A stretch of 64,000 nucleotides of DNA, from the NCBI RefSeq assembly GCF_014650075.1, contig NZ_BMUG01000009.1:124001-188000 (forward strand), given 5' to 3'. Positions 46,856-55,473 of the stretch are shown in pieces. The position numbers were made by a program, and so were the translations under genes. The notes below the pieces were generated by a model. The model did not search any database. It saw only the letters and a list, made by a program, of their open reading frames with translations, and had not been told where the DNA came from. This DNA is from Streptomyces microflavus. GTDB lineage: Bacteria; Actinomycetota; Actinomycetes; Streptomycetales; Streptomycetaceae. Position 1 is the stretch's first letter. Every line of letters starts with the position of its first letter.

Positions 46856-49084
46856 TCACTCCCCGAGCAGTCCGCCACCGCCGGGCCGCTCGCCCGGCTG
46901 CCCGTCGCTCTCCCCGGGCTGGGGCGGCAGCTCGGGGCTGGTGGGCGGCGTGGTGGAAGGCGTGATGGTCGGCGGGGCCGACGGCATGGTCGGGGTCTCG
47001 CTGGGCGTCTCGCTCGGGGTCTCCGACGGCTTGTCGGACGGCGAGGGCTTCTCGGACGGGGTGGGCTCCTCCGACGGCGTCTCCGAAGGTGTCGGAGGGG
47101 CCGGGACCTCGCCGCGCTCCACGTCCTGGAGGTCGAACCGGGCGTCCGAGCCACCGCCGAGGGCGCCGAGCGTGTAGTCCGCCCAGATGCGGGCCGGGAA
47201 GCCACCGCCGTTGGCCCGGCCGGAGTTGGCCGTTCCGGTGAGGGAGACCTGTTTGCGGCCGCCGTCGCCCTCGCCGAAGAGGGCCACGACCGTGGTCAGT
47301 TCGGGGGTGTACCCGGCGAACCAGGCCGCCTTGTTCTCCTCGGACGTGCCCGTCTTGCCCGCCGCCTGGTAGGCGGAGGTGTTGGCCGCGCTGCCGGAGC
47401 CCGACCTGACGACCCCGGTGAGCGCGGAGGTCACGGTGTCGGCCGACGCGCGGCTGATCGCCTGCTCCCGCTTGGGCGCCTCCGGCTTCACCGTACGGTC
47501 GCGGTGCTCGGCGGACTGGAGGATGTGCGGGGTGACCTTGCGGCCGTGGTTGTCGAGGGTCGCGTAGACCCCCGCCATGTCCCAGGTCGAGGCGTTCATG
47601 GTGCCGAGGGTGACGGCGGGGCGTTCGGGGAAGTTCTTGTCCGGTACGCCGAGGGCGAGCGCGGTCCGCTTGGTGGCGGCGGGCGTCACGTCCACGATCA
47701 TCTGCGCGAAGACGGAGTTGACCGAGCTGTTCATCGCCTTCTGGACGGAGATCGGACCGTAGCTCCGGTCGTCCTCGTTCTGCGGGTTGAACGGGGTGTC
47801 GCTGCCGACGACGGGCCGCTTGCTGGTGCCGTCGTAGACCGTGTTCAGCCCGATCAGGCTGCCGTCCTGGGTCTTCGACTCGTTCTCCAGGGCGGCGGCG
47901 AGCACCAGCGGCTTGAAGGTGGAGGCCGGCTGGTAGTCCTGGCGGGTGGCGTTGCTGATGTAGTGCTTGACGTAGTCCTCGCCGCCGTACAGCGCGACGA
48001 CCTTGCCCGTCTTCGGGTCGACGGAGGTGGCGCCCGCCTGGACGGTGGCGTCGACCTTGCTGCCCTCGCGGTCGAGCTTCGACTCCAGCTCCTTCTCCAC
48101 CGACTTCTCCAGCTGCTGCTGGCGCTTCTTGTCGATGGTGAGGGTGAACGTCCAGCCGCCGGCCTCACGGTCCTCGGCGGAGATGCCCTGCTTGTCGAGC
48201 TCCTTGTTGACCGCCTCGACGAGGTAGCCGGTCTGGCCCTCCATGCCCTTGGCGGGCTTGGGCTTCTGCGGGACGGGGAACTCCTGCTTCACCCGCTCGG
48301 CCTCGCTCAGCCAGTCCATCTCGACCATGTTCTTCAGCGTGTACGCCCAGCGGTCCTTGACCAGGCGCTTGCCGGTGTCGGTGGCGGTGGCCCAGTCGTA
48401 CTGGCTGGGGGCCTGGAGGAGGGAGGCGAGGTAGGCGCCCTGGGAGACGTTCAGGTCCTTGGCGTCGATGCCGTAGTACGCCTGGGCGGCCGCCTGGATG
48501 CCGCTGGCGCCGCGTCCGTAGTAGGCGGTGTTGATGTACCCGGCGAGGATCTGCCCCTTGGACTGCTTCTGGTCCACCTTCAGCGAGATCACCAGCTCCT
48601 GGAGCTTGCGGCTGATGGTGGGGTCCTGCGTCAGGTAGTAGTTCTTCACGTACTGCTGGGTGATGGTCGAGCCACCCTGCTTGCCCTTGCCGCTGAGCGT
48701 GTTGATCAGACCGCGGGTCGTGCCCTTGAGGTCGACGCCCTGGTCCTTGTAGAAGGTCTTGTTCTCCGCGGCGACGAAGGCGTGCTGCACCTCCTTGGGC
48801 ACCTGGGCCAGGTCGACGATCTGGCGGTTGACGCCGCTGTTGGACCGGGCGAGGAGCGTGCCGTCGCTGTACTGGTAGACGTTGCTCTGCCGCTCGGCCA
48901 GGGCGTTGGGCGCGGGCACGTCGACGTACAGGTAGAGCGCACCGAAGGCGCCCATGCCCAGCAGGATCATCCCGAAGAACGTGCCCAGCAGCTTCTTCCA
49001 CGTGAAGAGTCTGCGTATGCCGCCGCTCTTCGCAGCCCGGCGCGATTCCCGCGCCTGAGCTCGTCGCGCATCCGCTCGACCCAT
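46856..49084 (-). CDS. Bifunctional class A penicillin-binding protein
   Basis: This 742-residue enzyme has a cytoplasmic Arg-rich tail, one membrane anchor (about 31-53), a GT51 transglycosylase domain (about 70-245) with GGSTITQQ at 137-144, and a transpeptidase domain (about 310-640) with SxxK (Ser388, STFK), SVN (454-456) and KTG (577-579). It polymerises and crosslinks peptidoglycan. In the GT51 motif the usual EDxxFxxHxG appears as ENKTFYKDQG: Glu107 is kept but Asp and His are changed, as in some actinobacterial PBPs. The last 100 residues are a Pro/Ser/Thr/Glu tail from repeated PSETPSE units. Confidence 0.94.
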   Translation of the reverse strand: MGRADARRAQARESRRAAKSGGIRRLFTWKKLLGTFFGMILLGMGAFGALYLYVDVPAPNALAERQSNVYQYSDGTLLARSNSGVNRQIVDLAQVPKEVQHAFVAAENKTFYKDQGVDLKGTTRGLINTLSGKGKQGGSTITQQYVKNYYLTQDPTISRKLQELVISLKVDQKQSKGQILAGYINTAYYGRGASGIQAAAQAYYGIDAKDLNVSQGAYLASLLQAPSQYDWATATDTGKRLVKDRWAYTLKNMVEMDWLSEAERVKQEFPVPQKPKPAKGMEGQTGYLVEAVNKELDKQGISAEDREAGGWTFTLTIDKKRQQQLEKSVEKELESKLDREGSKVDATVQAGATSVDPKTGKVVALYGGEDYVKHYISNATRQDYQPASTFKPLVLAAALENESKTQDGSLIGLNTVYDGTSKRPVVGSDTPFNPQNEDDRSYGPISVQKAMNSSVNSVFAQMIVDVTPAATKRTALALGVPDKNFPERPAVTLGTMNASTWDMAGVYATLDNHGRKVTPHILQSAEHRDRTVKPEAPKREQAISRASADTVTSALTGVVRSGSGSAANTSAYQAAGKTGTSEENKAAWFAGYTPELTTVVALFGEGDGGRKQVSLTGTANSGRANGGGFPARIWADYTLGALGGGSDARFDLQDVERGEVPAPPTPSETPSEEPTPSEKPSPSDKPSETPSETPSETPTMPSAPPTITPSTTPPTSPELPPQPGESDGQPGERPGGGGLLGE

Positions 49085-49270
49085 TGCTGTGTTGCTCCCG
49101 CTTCTCTGCTCGACCGGCTCGCTCGGTTCCCTCAGTCCGTTCAGACCTGCCAGCTAACACCGTCGGCAGAGACAAAAGGCAAGCGATCCAGTCTTTTCCG
49201 GACGTGACAATCAGCACCCGTTCCCAAGGGAACCGACTCCTCAGGGGTGCACAAGGTTGCGAGAACCATT

Positions 49271-49286
49271 AATGTGTAATCACATT
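49271..49286. promoter_or_regulatory. Inverted repeat at the SPFH-RHH operon promoter
   Basis: AATGTG (49271-49276) and CACATT (49281-49286) are perfect inverted half-sites around TAAT, 37 bp before the SPFH ATG in an unusually AT-rich patch. The operon encodes a ribbon-helix-helix protein that could bind here. Confidence 0.6.
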
Positions 49287-49323
49287 GCTAGCGCGGTGCG
49301 AGCCGCGCGGAACGGGGGAACCC

Positions 49324-50295
49324 ATGACCGGACAGCACGACGGCCACAGCCCGGACGCCACGGCGGCCGGCCTCGACATCGACGCCCCCGACATGCCCGC
49401 ACCGCAGGTCACCGAGGTCACGGCGCATTCGATCCCGGGCGGCCTGGGGCTGCTCCTGACCGTGGTCGGGGTGCTCGCCGGTGTCGGCCTCGCCATCGTG
49501 GGCGGCGTGATCGGGTCGGGCGGCAACAACGCCGTCGGGGTCCCGCTCCTCATCGTCGGCATACTGCTCGTGATCACCTCGTTCTTCTGCATGAGCGGTG
49601 TGAAGATGGTCGCTCCGGGCGAGGCCCGGGTGATCCAGCTCTTCGGGCGGTACGTCGGCACCATCCGCGCCGACGGACTGCGCTGGATCAACCCGCTGAC
49701 CTCCAGCCGCAAGATCTCCACCCGGGTCCGCAACCACGAGACCGCCGTCCTCAAGGTCAACGACGCCTACGGCAACCCGATCGAACTGGCCGCGATCGTC
49801 GTCTGGAAGGTGGAGGACACCGCCCAGGCCCTCTTCGAGGTCGACGACTTCCTGGAGTTCGTCGCCACCCAGACCGAGGCGGCGGTCCGGCACATCGCGA
49901 TCGAGTACCCGTACGACGCCCACGAGGAGGACGGCCTCTCGCTGCGCGGCAACGCGGAGGAGATCACCGAGAAGCTGGCCGTCGAGCTGACCGCCCGGGT
50001 GAAGGCGGCGGGCGTCCTGATCATCGAGTCGCGCTTCAGCCACCTCGCGTACGCCCCCGAGATCGCCTCCGCCATGCTCCAGCGCCAGCAGGCCGGTGCG
50101 GTCGTCGCCGCCCGCCAGCTGATCGTGGAGGGTGCGGTGGGCATGGTCGAGATGGCCCTGAGCCGGATCGCCGAGCAGGACATCGTGGAGCTGGACTCCG
50201 AGCGGAAGGCGGCCATGGTCAGCAACCTGATGGTGGTGCTGTGCGGTGACCGCGCGGTCCAGCCGGTCCTCAACACGGGCAGCCTCTACCAGTGA
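49324..50295 (+). CDS. SPFH/Band 7 membrane protein
   Basis: This 323-residue protein differs from the QmcA-like SPFH protein elsewhere in the window. It has two membrane spans near the N-terminus (about 42-65 and 71-92, LLLTVVGVLAGVGLAIVGGV the first), then an SPFH domain starting at about 95 (MVAPGEARVIQLFGRYVGT) with the typical VRHIAIEY strand near 195. The C-terminal part includes a QRQQAGAVVAARQ helical stretch. The last four bases overlap the next gene (GTGA), so the two proteins are translationally coupled. ATG 49324 follows GGGGGAA. Confidence 0.9.
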   Translation: MTGQHDGHSPDATAAGLDIDAPDMPAPQVTEVTAHSIPGGLGLLLTVVGVLAGVGLAIVGGVIGSGGNNAVGVPLLIVGILLVITSFFCMSGVKMVAPGEARVIQLFGRYVGTIRADGLRWINPLTSSRKISTRVRNHETAVLKVNDAYGNPIELAAIVVWKVEDTAQALFEVDDFLEFVATQTEAAVRHIAIEYPYDAHEEDGLSLRGNAEEITEKLAVELTARVKAAGVLIIESRFSHLAYAPEIASAMLQRQQAGAVVAARQLIVEGAVGMVEMALSRIAEQDIVELDSERKAAMVSNLMVVLCGDRAVQPVLNTGSLYQ

Positions 50296-50600
50296 CCGAC
50301 CAGACGCCCGGCCGGCGGACGCCGGACTCCCGGCCGCAGCAGCGCAAGCAGATGCTGCTGCGGCTGGACCCCGCGGTGCACGACGCGCTGGCCCGCTGGG
50401 CCTCCGACGAGCTGCGCAGCGCCAACGCGCAGATCGAGTTCCTGCTGCGCCGGGCGCTGAAGGAGGCGGGGCGACTGCCGGGCACGGCGGCGCCGATCGC
50501 CCGCCGGGGACGGCCGCCGAAACGGCCGCCGCCGCCGGAGGAGCAGGGGACGCCGGAGGAGCCGAAGACCCCGGAGACCCCGCCCGGACCCGACGTATAG
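50292..50600 (+). CDS. Ribbon-helix-helix (Arc-type) DNA-binding protein
   Basis: The 102-residue protein has a disordered Pro/Arg-rich start, a ribbon-helix-helix core at about 22-60 (KQMLLRLDPAVHDALARWA, then NAQIEFLLRRAL) and a Pro/Glu-rich tail. RHH proteins form dimers that read palindromic operators. Its GTG overlaps the stop of the SPFH gene by 4 nt, so the membrane protein and regulator are made in a fixed ratio. An autoregulatory role at the inverted repeat upstream is the obvious idea, but a toxin-antitoxin-like system is unlikely because the partner is an SPFH protein. Confidence 0.85.
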   Translation: MTDQTPGRRTPDSRPQQRKQMLLRLDPAVHDALARWASDELRSANAQIEFLLRRALKEAGRLPGTAAPIARRGRPPKRPPPPEEQGTPEEPKTPETPPGPDV

Positions 50601-50601
50601 G

Positions 50602-50638
50602 AAGCGCCCCCGGCCCGCCATCTGGGCCGGGGGCGCTT
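50602..50638 (+). terminator. Intrinsic terminator after the RHH gene
   Basis: AAGCGCCCCCGGCCC (50602-50616) pairs with GGGCCGGGGGCGCTT (50624-50638), followed by TTTC, 2 nt past the stop. Confidence 0.92.
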
Positions 50639-50647
50639 TCCGGACGG

Positions 50648-50677
50648 GTATACATGCCGGGTATACACCGCGTGTAC
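50648..50677. promoter_or_regulatory. PadR-type repeats at the padR-ABC operon promoter
   Basis: GTATAC occurs at 50648-50653 and 50661-50666 and GTGTAC at 50672-50677. A TACAGT box (50675-50680) ends 7 nt before the ATG at 50688, so the third repeat overlaps the -10 element of a probably leaderless transcript. PadR regulators commonly bind ATGTAT/GTATAC-like palindromes in their own promoters. Confidence 0.7.
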
Positions 50678-50687
50678 AGTGCTTCCC

Positions 50688-51212
50688 ATGTCTATCGGTC
50701 ACACCCTCCTAGGGCTCCTGGAGTCCGGCCCCCGCCACGGCTACGACCTGAAGCGGACCTTCGACGAGAAGTTCGGCCAGGACCGCCCGCTCCACTACGG
50801 CCAGGTCTACTCGACGATGTCCCGGCTCCTGAAGAACGGACTCGTCGAGGTCGACGGGGTCGAGAGCGAAGGGGGGCCCGAGCGCAAGCGGTACGCCATC
50901 ACCGACGCCGGGATCACCGATGTCTCGCGCTGGCTGATGCAGCCCGAGAAGCCGGAGCCGTACCTCCAGTCGACGCTCTACACCAAGGTCGTCCTCGCCC
51001 TGCTGACCGGTCGCAGCGCCTCCGACCTGCTGGACTCCCAGCGCTCGGAGCACCTGCGGATGATGCGGATCCTCACCGACCGCAAGCGCAAGGGCGACCT
51101 CGCCGACCAGCTGATCTGCGACCACGCCCTGTTCCACCTGGAAGCCGATCTGCGGTGGCTGGAACTGACCGCCGCCCGGCTCGGCCAGCTCGCCAAGGTG
51201 GTGGCCCCGTGA
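50688..51212 (+). CDS. PadR-family transcriptional regulator
   Basis: This 174-residue PadR protein has an N-terminal winged helix (about 3-85: IGHTLLGLLESGPRHGYDLK, then VYSTMSRLLKNGLVEVDG) and a C-terminal helical dimerisation region (about 95-174). It belongs to the subgroup with the longer, Vir_act_alpha_C-like C-terminus, which often controls efflux pumps. It overlaps the ABC ATPase gene by 4 nt (GTGA), so it regulates its own operon. Repeats in the promoter are the likely binding sites. Confidence 0.9.
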   Translation: MSIGHTLLGLLESGPRHGYDLKRTFDEKFGQDRPLHYGQVYSTMSRLLKNGLVEVDGVESEGGPERKRYAITDAGITDVSRWLMQPEKPEPYLQSTLYTKVVLALLTGRSASDLLDSQRSEHLRMMRILTDRKRKGDLADQLICDHALFHLEADLRWLELTAARLGQLAKVVAP

Positions 51213-51895
51213 TCCCCGAAGGCTCCCTGCTCGCCGCCCACGACCTGCGCAAGACCTACGGCTCGACGCCCGCCCTGGACGGAGCCTCGTTCTCCGTGCA
51301 CCCGGGCGAGGTCGTCGCCGTGATGGGGCCCTCCGGCTCCGGCAAGTCGACCCTGCTGCACTGCCTGGCCGGGATCATCACCCCGGACTCCGGCACCATC
51401 ACCTACGCGGGCCGCGAGCTCTCCGCGATGTCGGACGCCGAGCGCAGCGCCCTGCGCCGCAGCGACTTCGGCTTCGTCTTCCAGTTCGGCCAGCTCGTGC
51501 CGGAGCTGACCTGTGTGGAGAACGTCGCGCTGCCGCTGCGGCTGGACGGTGTGAAGCGGAAGGCCGCCGAACGGACCGCCCGGGAGTGGATGGAGCGCCT
51601 GGAGGTCGACGACCTCGCCGCCAAGCGCCCCGGCGAGGTCTCCGGCGGCCAGGGCCAGCGCGTCGCCGTGGCCCGTGCCCTGGCCGGCTCCCCGAAGGTG
51701 ATCTTCGCGGACGAGCCGACCGGCGCCCTGGACTCCCTCAACGGCGAGCGGGTGATGGAGCTGCTCACCGAGGCCGCCCGCTCGTCCAACGTCGCCGTCG
51801 TCCTGGTCACCCACGAGGCCCGGGTCGCCGCCTACTCCGACCGTGACGTCACCGTGCGCGACGGCCGGGCCCGCGACCTGGAGCACGCCGTATGA
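51209..51895 (+). CDS. ABC transporter ATP-binding protein (LolD/MacB type)
   Basis: The 228-residue ATPase has Walker A (GPSGSGKST near 42), Q-loop (FVFQFGQL), signature VSGGQGQRVAVARAL near 145 and Walker B (VIFADEPTGALDS near 165). This is the short MacB/FtsE type that pairs with a FtsX-like permease, energising extrusion or mechanotransmission rather than classical import. It is coupled to both neighbours by 4-nt overlaps (GTGA at 51209, ATGA at 51892). Confidence 0.95.
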   Translation: MIPEGSLLAAHDLRKTYGSTPALDGASFSVHPGEVVAVMGPSGSGKSTLLHCLAGIITPDSGTITYAGRELSAMSDAERSALRRSDFGFVFQFGQLVPELTCVENVALPLRLDGVKRKAAERTAREWMERLEVDDLAAKRPGEVSGGQGQRVAVARALAGSPKVIFADEPTGALDSLNGERVMELLTEAARSSNVAVVLVTHEARVAAYSDRDVTVRDGRARDLEHAV

Positions 51896-54288
51896 CGCTG
51901 CTCCACTCCCGTGACGCCCCGGCCGCCGAACACCATCGCCCGCGGCCGCCCTCGCGCTCCGCGGCCACCCTCCGGGACCTCGGCCTCGGCATCCGGTTCG
52001 CCGCCGCCGGGGGCCGCGAGGGCTGGATCCGTACGCTGCTGACGGCGGTCGGCGTCGGGCTCGGGGTCGCGCTGCTGCTGCTCGCCTCCTCCGTACCGCA
52101 TCTGCTCGACGAACGCGCCGCGCGGGAAGCGGCCCGCAGCGAGACGCGGATCTCCGACTCGCCCGACACCAACGCCGTGAAGTCGGACAGCTCGGTGCTG
52201 CGGATCAACGCGACCACCGAGTACCACGACCGGACCGTGGCGGGCTATCTGATGCGCGCCGACGGTTCGGCACCCGTCCGCCCGCCGGGGGTGGCCCGCT
52301 TCCCCGAGGCGGACGAGATGGTGGTCTCCCCCGCCCTGAAGGAGCTGCTCGCGGCCCCGGGCAACGAGCTGCTGCGGGAGCGGCTGCCGTACGCGATCAC
52401 CGGCACGATCGGTGACGCCGGGCTGCGCTCCCCCGGTGAACTCCTCTACTACGCGGGCAGCGACACCCTGACCCGCGCCTCGGGCGGCCACCGGATCTCC
52501 GGGTACGGGAACGTCCTCGACGGCGAACCGCTCCCGGCACTGCTGGTCGTGCTGACCGTGATGGTCTGCGTGGTGCTGCTGGTACCGGTCGCGATCTTCA
52601 TCGCCACCGCCGTGCGCTTCGGCGGCGACCGGCGCGACCGCAGGCTCGCCGCGCTGCGCCTGGTCGGCGCCGACATCCGTACCACCCGGCGTATCGCCGC
52701 CGGTGAGGCGCTGTTCGGCGCGGTCCTCGGGCTGCTGATCGGACTGGTCTTCTTCCTGGTGGGGCGGCAGTTCGTCGGTGCGGTGGAGATCTGGGACGTC
52801 AGCGCGTTCCCGGCGGACCTGGTGCCCGACCCCCTGCTGGCGCTGCTGATCGTCGTCGCGGTGCCGCTCACCGCCGTGCTCGTCACACTGGTCGCGATGC
52901 GCTCGGTGGTGATCGAACCGCTCGGTGTCGTACGCCGGGGCCGCGACCGGGGCCGCCGGCTCTGGTGGCGCCTGCTCATGCCGCTCGCCGGTCTGGCGGT
53001 GCTCGGATTCACGGGCCGGGTCGGGAAGTACGAGGTGGTGAACCCGTTCCCGATCGCGGCCGGCGCCGTGCTGGTGCTGGTCGGGCTCGCCCTGCTGCTG
53101 CCCTGGCTGGTCGAGGCGTGTGTGAACCGGCTGCGCGGCGGCCCGGTGCCCTGGCAGCTCGCCACCCGCAGGCTCCAGTTGAGCAGCGGGGCCGCGTCCC
53201 GCGCGGTCAGCGGGGTCACGGTGGCGGTGGCGGGAGCGGTCGCCCTGCAGATGCTGTTCGCCGCGATGAACGCCGACTTCAACCGGATGACCGGTCAGGA
53301 CCCCACGCGGGCCCAGTTCGCCGCGTACTCCGAGAACGTCACGGGCGCGGCGGCCACCTCGACGATCGAGCAGTTCCGCGCCACCAAGGGCGTGGACGTG
53401 GTCATCGGCTCGGTGGAGGCGTACGCGTCCAAGCCCGGCGTCTACGCCGAGGACGACATCCCGCCCACCACCTCGCTGACCATCGGCACCTGCGAGACCC
53501 TGCGCGAGCTGGCCCGGATCGGCGCCTGCGAGGACGGGGACACCTTCGTCGTCCACCCGGAGAACGACAAGGACATGTCCCACTGGGTCGACCAGGCCGC
53601 CCGCAAGGGCAAGGTGGTCGAGATCGGCTCCGGGGGCGGCAAGCCGGTTCGGTGGACGCTGCCCGCCGACTCCCCGACCGTGACGGGGCGCACCGACCCG
53701 ATGGGCACCCCGCACTGGGGGATCATGGCGACCACCGGCGCGGTCGACGCGGGCAAGCTGCCCGGCGCGACGATCACCGCGCAGATCCGGGTCGACCGGA
53801 GCGTGCCGGACGTCGCCGAGTACGTACGCAACACGGCGGCCAGGATCGACCCCGGCATGCGCTTCGTCACCCTGGACTCGGTGGAGCGCGACCGGCAGTA
53901 CGCCAGCATCCAGACCGGCCTCCAGGTCGGGGCGACCGTGGTGCTGCTGCTGATCGCCGCGTCGATGCTGGTCTCCCAGCTGGAGCAGTTGCGCGAGCGC
54001 AGGCGGCTGCTGTCGGTGCTGGTCGCCTTCGGCACCCGGCGTACGACACTGGGCTGGTCGGTCCTGTGGCAGACCGCCGTCCCCGTGGTGCTCGGCCTCG
54101 CGGTGGCGGTCGTGGGCGGGCTGGGACTCGGCGCGACGCTCGCGTGGATGACCGAGAAGAGCGTCTCCGACTGGTGGCTGTTCGTGCCGCTGGCGGGCGC
54201 CGGAGCGGCGCTGATCCTGCTGGTGACGGCGTTGTCGCTGCCCTCGCTGTGGCGGCTGATGCGGCCGGACGGGCTGCGCACGGAGTAG
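51892..54288 (+). CDS. FtsX/MacB-like ABC permease
   Basis: This 798-residue permease has one N-terminal span (about 48-66), a large extracytoplasmic region (about 70-220), three spans with a coupling loop (about 222-345), two central spans (about 362-410), a second exterior domain (about 445-665) and three C-terminal spans (about 680-795). This is the duplicated FtsX layout of actinobacterial MacB-like transporters. With the PadR and ATPase it forms one operon, likely exporting an antibiotic, peptide or lipid in a PadR-controlled way. Cys residues in the second exterior domain (TCETL, GACED) could form a disulfide. Confidence 0.92.
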   Translation: MTLLHSRDAPAAEHHRPRPPSRSAATLRDLGLGIRFAAAGGREGWIRTLLTAVGVGLGVALLLLASSVPHLLDERAAREAARSETRISDSPDTNAVKSDSSVLRINATTEYHDRTVAGYLMRADGSAPVRPPGVARFPEADEMVVSPALKELLAAPGNELLRERLPYAITGTIGDAGLRSPGELLYYAGSDTLTRASGGHRISGYGNVLDGEPLPALLVVLTVMVCVVLLVPVAIFIATAVRFGGDRRDRRLAALRLVGADIRTTRRIAAGEALFGAVLGLLIGLVFFLVGRQFVGAVEIWDVSAFPADLVPDPLLALLIVVAVPLTAVLVTLVAMRSVVIEPLGVVRRGRDRGRRLWWRLLMPLAGLAVLGFTGRVGKYEVVNPFPIAAGAVLVLVGLALLLPWLVEACVNRLRGGPVPWQLATRRLQLSSGAASRAVSGVTVAVAGAVALQMLFAAMNADFNRMTGQDPTRAQFAAYSENVTGAAATSTIEQFRATKGVDVVIGSVEAYASKPGVYAEDDIPPTTSLTIGTCETLRELARIGACEDGDTFVVHPENDKDMSHWVDQAARKGKVVEIGSGGGKPVRWTLPADSPTVTGRTDPMGTPHWGIMATTGAVDAGKLPGATITAQIRVDRSVPDVAEYVRNTAARIDPGMRFVTLDSVERDRQYASIQTGLQVGATVVLLLIAASMLVSQLEQLRERRRLLSVLVAFGTRRTTLGWSVLWQTAVPVVLGLAVAVVGGLGLGATLAWMTEKSVSDWWLFVPLAGAGAALILLVTALSLPSLWRLMRPDGLRTE

Positions 54289-54306
54289 CCGGAGAAGTGG
54301 GACGGG

Positions 54307-54343
54307 CCGGTGCGGCCGGGAGGAGGTCTCCCGGCCGCACCGG
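54307..54343. terminator. 16-bp hairpin between the ABC operon and oxyR
   Basis: CCGGTGCGGCCGGGAG (54307-54322) pairs perfectly with 54328-54343 around GAGGT; both flanking genes converge on it. Confidence 0.92.
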
Positions 54344-54350
54344 CGTCCGT

Positions 54351-55340
54351 TCACCCCTCCGCCGCGTCCACCACCCGCACCGGGAGCGGCTTCATCGCCC
54401 CGCGCAGCGCGGCGCCGAACTCCTCGAACTCGCCGCCCCGCGCCGACCCGGCCCGCATCGCCAGCGCCACCCGCCGGGTGGGGGCCGGGTGGGCGAAGTA
54501 CCCGGTGGCCAGGGCGTCGTTGCGTGCGGTCTCCACCGTCACCGCGGTGCGCGGGAGCAGCGTCACGCCGAGCCCGCCCGCCACCAGCTGGACGAGGGTG
54601 GAGAGCCCGGCGGCGGTCGTGGTGACCGGCGCCCCCTCCGTACGCCCGGCCTCCCGGCAGATGTCGAGGGCCTGGTCGCGCAGGCAGTGGCCCTCGTCGA
54701 GGAGGAGCAGCGGCAGTTGCCGCAGCGCCTCGCGCGGGATATCGGCGCGGCCGCCGAGCCAGTGGTCCTGCTCCATGACCAGCACGAAGTCCTCGTCGAA
54801 GAGGGGGATCTCGCTCACTCCGGGGACCCCGAGCGGCACGGCGAGGAGCAGCAGGTCCAGGCGTCCGGCGGCGAGCCCCTCCAGCAGGGAGGAGGTCTGC
54901 TCCTCGTGGACCTGGAGGTCGAGGTCCGGGTAGCGGTCGTGGACCAGCCGGAGCACGGTCGGCAGCAGATAGGGGGCGACGGTCGGGATCACACCGAGCC
55001 GGAGCACCCCGGTGAACGGCGCGCGGGCCGCCTCCGCCTCCTCCATCAGCGCCGCGACGGCCTCCAGCACGGTGGCGGCCCGCACCGCGAGCCGCTCCCC
55101 GGCGGGCGAGAGCAGCACCTTGCGCGTCGTACGCTCGATGAGCTGGACACCCAGTGCCTCCTCCAGAGTGGAGACGGCTCCGGAGAGTGCCGGCTGACTC
55201 ATCCCGATTGCTGCCGCCGCGTCCCGGAAGTGCAGATGCTCCGCCACGGCCGCGAAGGCGCGGAGCTGCGACAGGCTGGGCTGCTTGGCGGCCGACTTAC
55301 CGGACTGCTTCGGGCGTATGCCCTGTTTTCCCTGGGCCAC
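54351..55340 (-). CDS. oxyR: Peroxide-sensing LysR-type activator OxyR
   Basis: The 329-residue protein has an N-terminal LysR helix-turn-helix (about 22-80, FAAVAEHLHFRDAAAAIGMS) and a substrate-binding-fold regulatory domain with the redox pair Cys219 (DEGHCLRDQ) and Cys228 (ALDICREAG), the equivalents of E. coli Cys199 and Cys208 that form a disulfide with hydrogen peroxide. It is divergent from ahpC-ahpD, which it activates in streptomycetes. The GTG start at 55340 has GGAGG 9 nt upstream; the longer open frame would run into the ahpC promoter. Confidence 0.95.
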   Translation of the reverse strand: MAQGKQGIRPKQSGKSAAKQPSLSQLRAFAAVAEHLHFRDAAAAIGMSQPALSGAVSTLEEALGVQLIERTTRKVLLSPAGERLAVRAATVLEAVAALMEEAEAARAPFTGVLRLGVIPTVAPYLLPTVLRLVHDRYPDLDLQVHEEQTSSLLEGLAAGRLDLLLLAVPLGVPGVSEIPLFDEDFVLVMEQDHWLGGRADIPREALRQLPLLLLDEGHCLRDQALDICREAGRTEGAPVTTTAAGLSTLVQLVAGGLGVTLLPRTAVTVETARNDALATGYFAHPAPTRRVALAMRAGSARGGEFEEFGAALRGAMKPLPVRVVDAAEG

Positions 55341-55473
55341 TGATAGGCACCTCCGATCATCACGACCGAGTGTAGCTATTTCCCTGATCAATGCACTCTG
55401 TGCCAAGGTGGATCTCGTCCAACCCTCAGGAAATCTCCCATAAGGGGATTTCCAGACGTTGCAAGGAGAGCGC

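Noticed and set aside
50292..50600. Antitoxin of a toxin-antitoxin pair
   Set aside because: The ribbon-helix-helix fold fits an antitoxin, but the coupled partner is an SPFH membrane protein, not a toxin fold.
51832..54354. Long open frame antisense to the ABC permease
   Set aside because: The permease has a coherent FtsX layout; the antisense frame is low-complexity His/Arg/Gly sequence.
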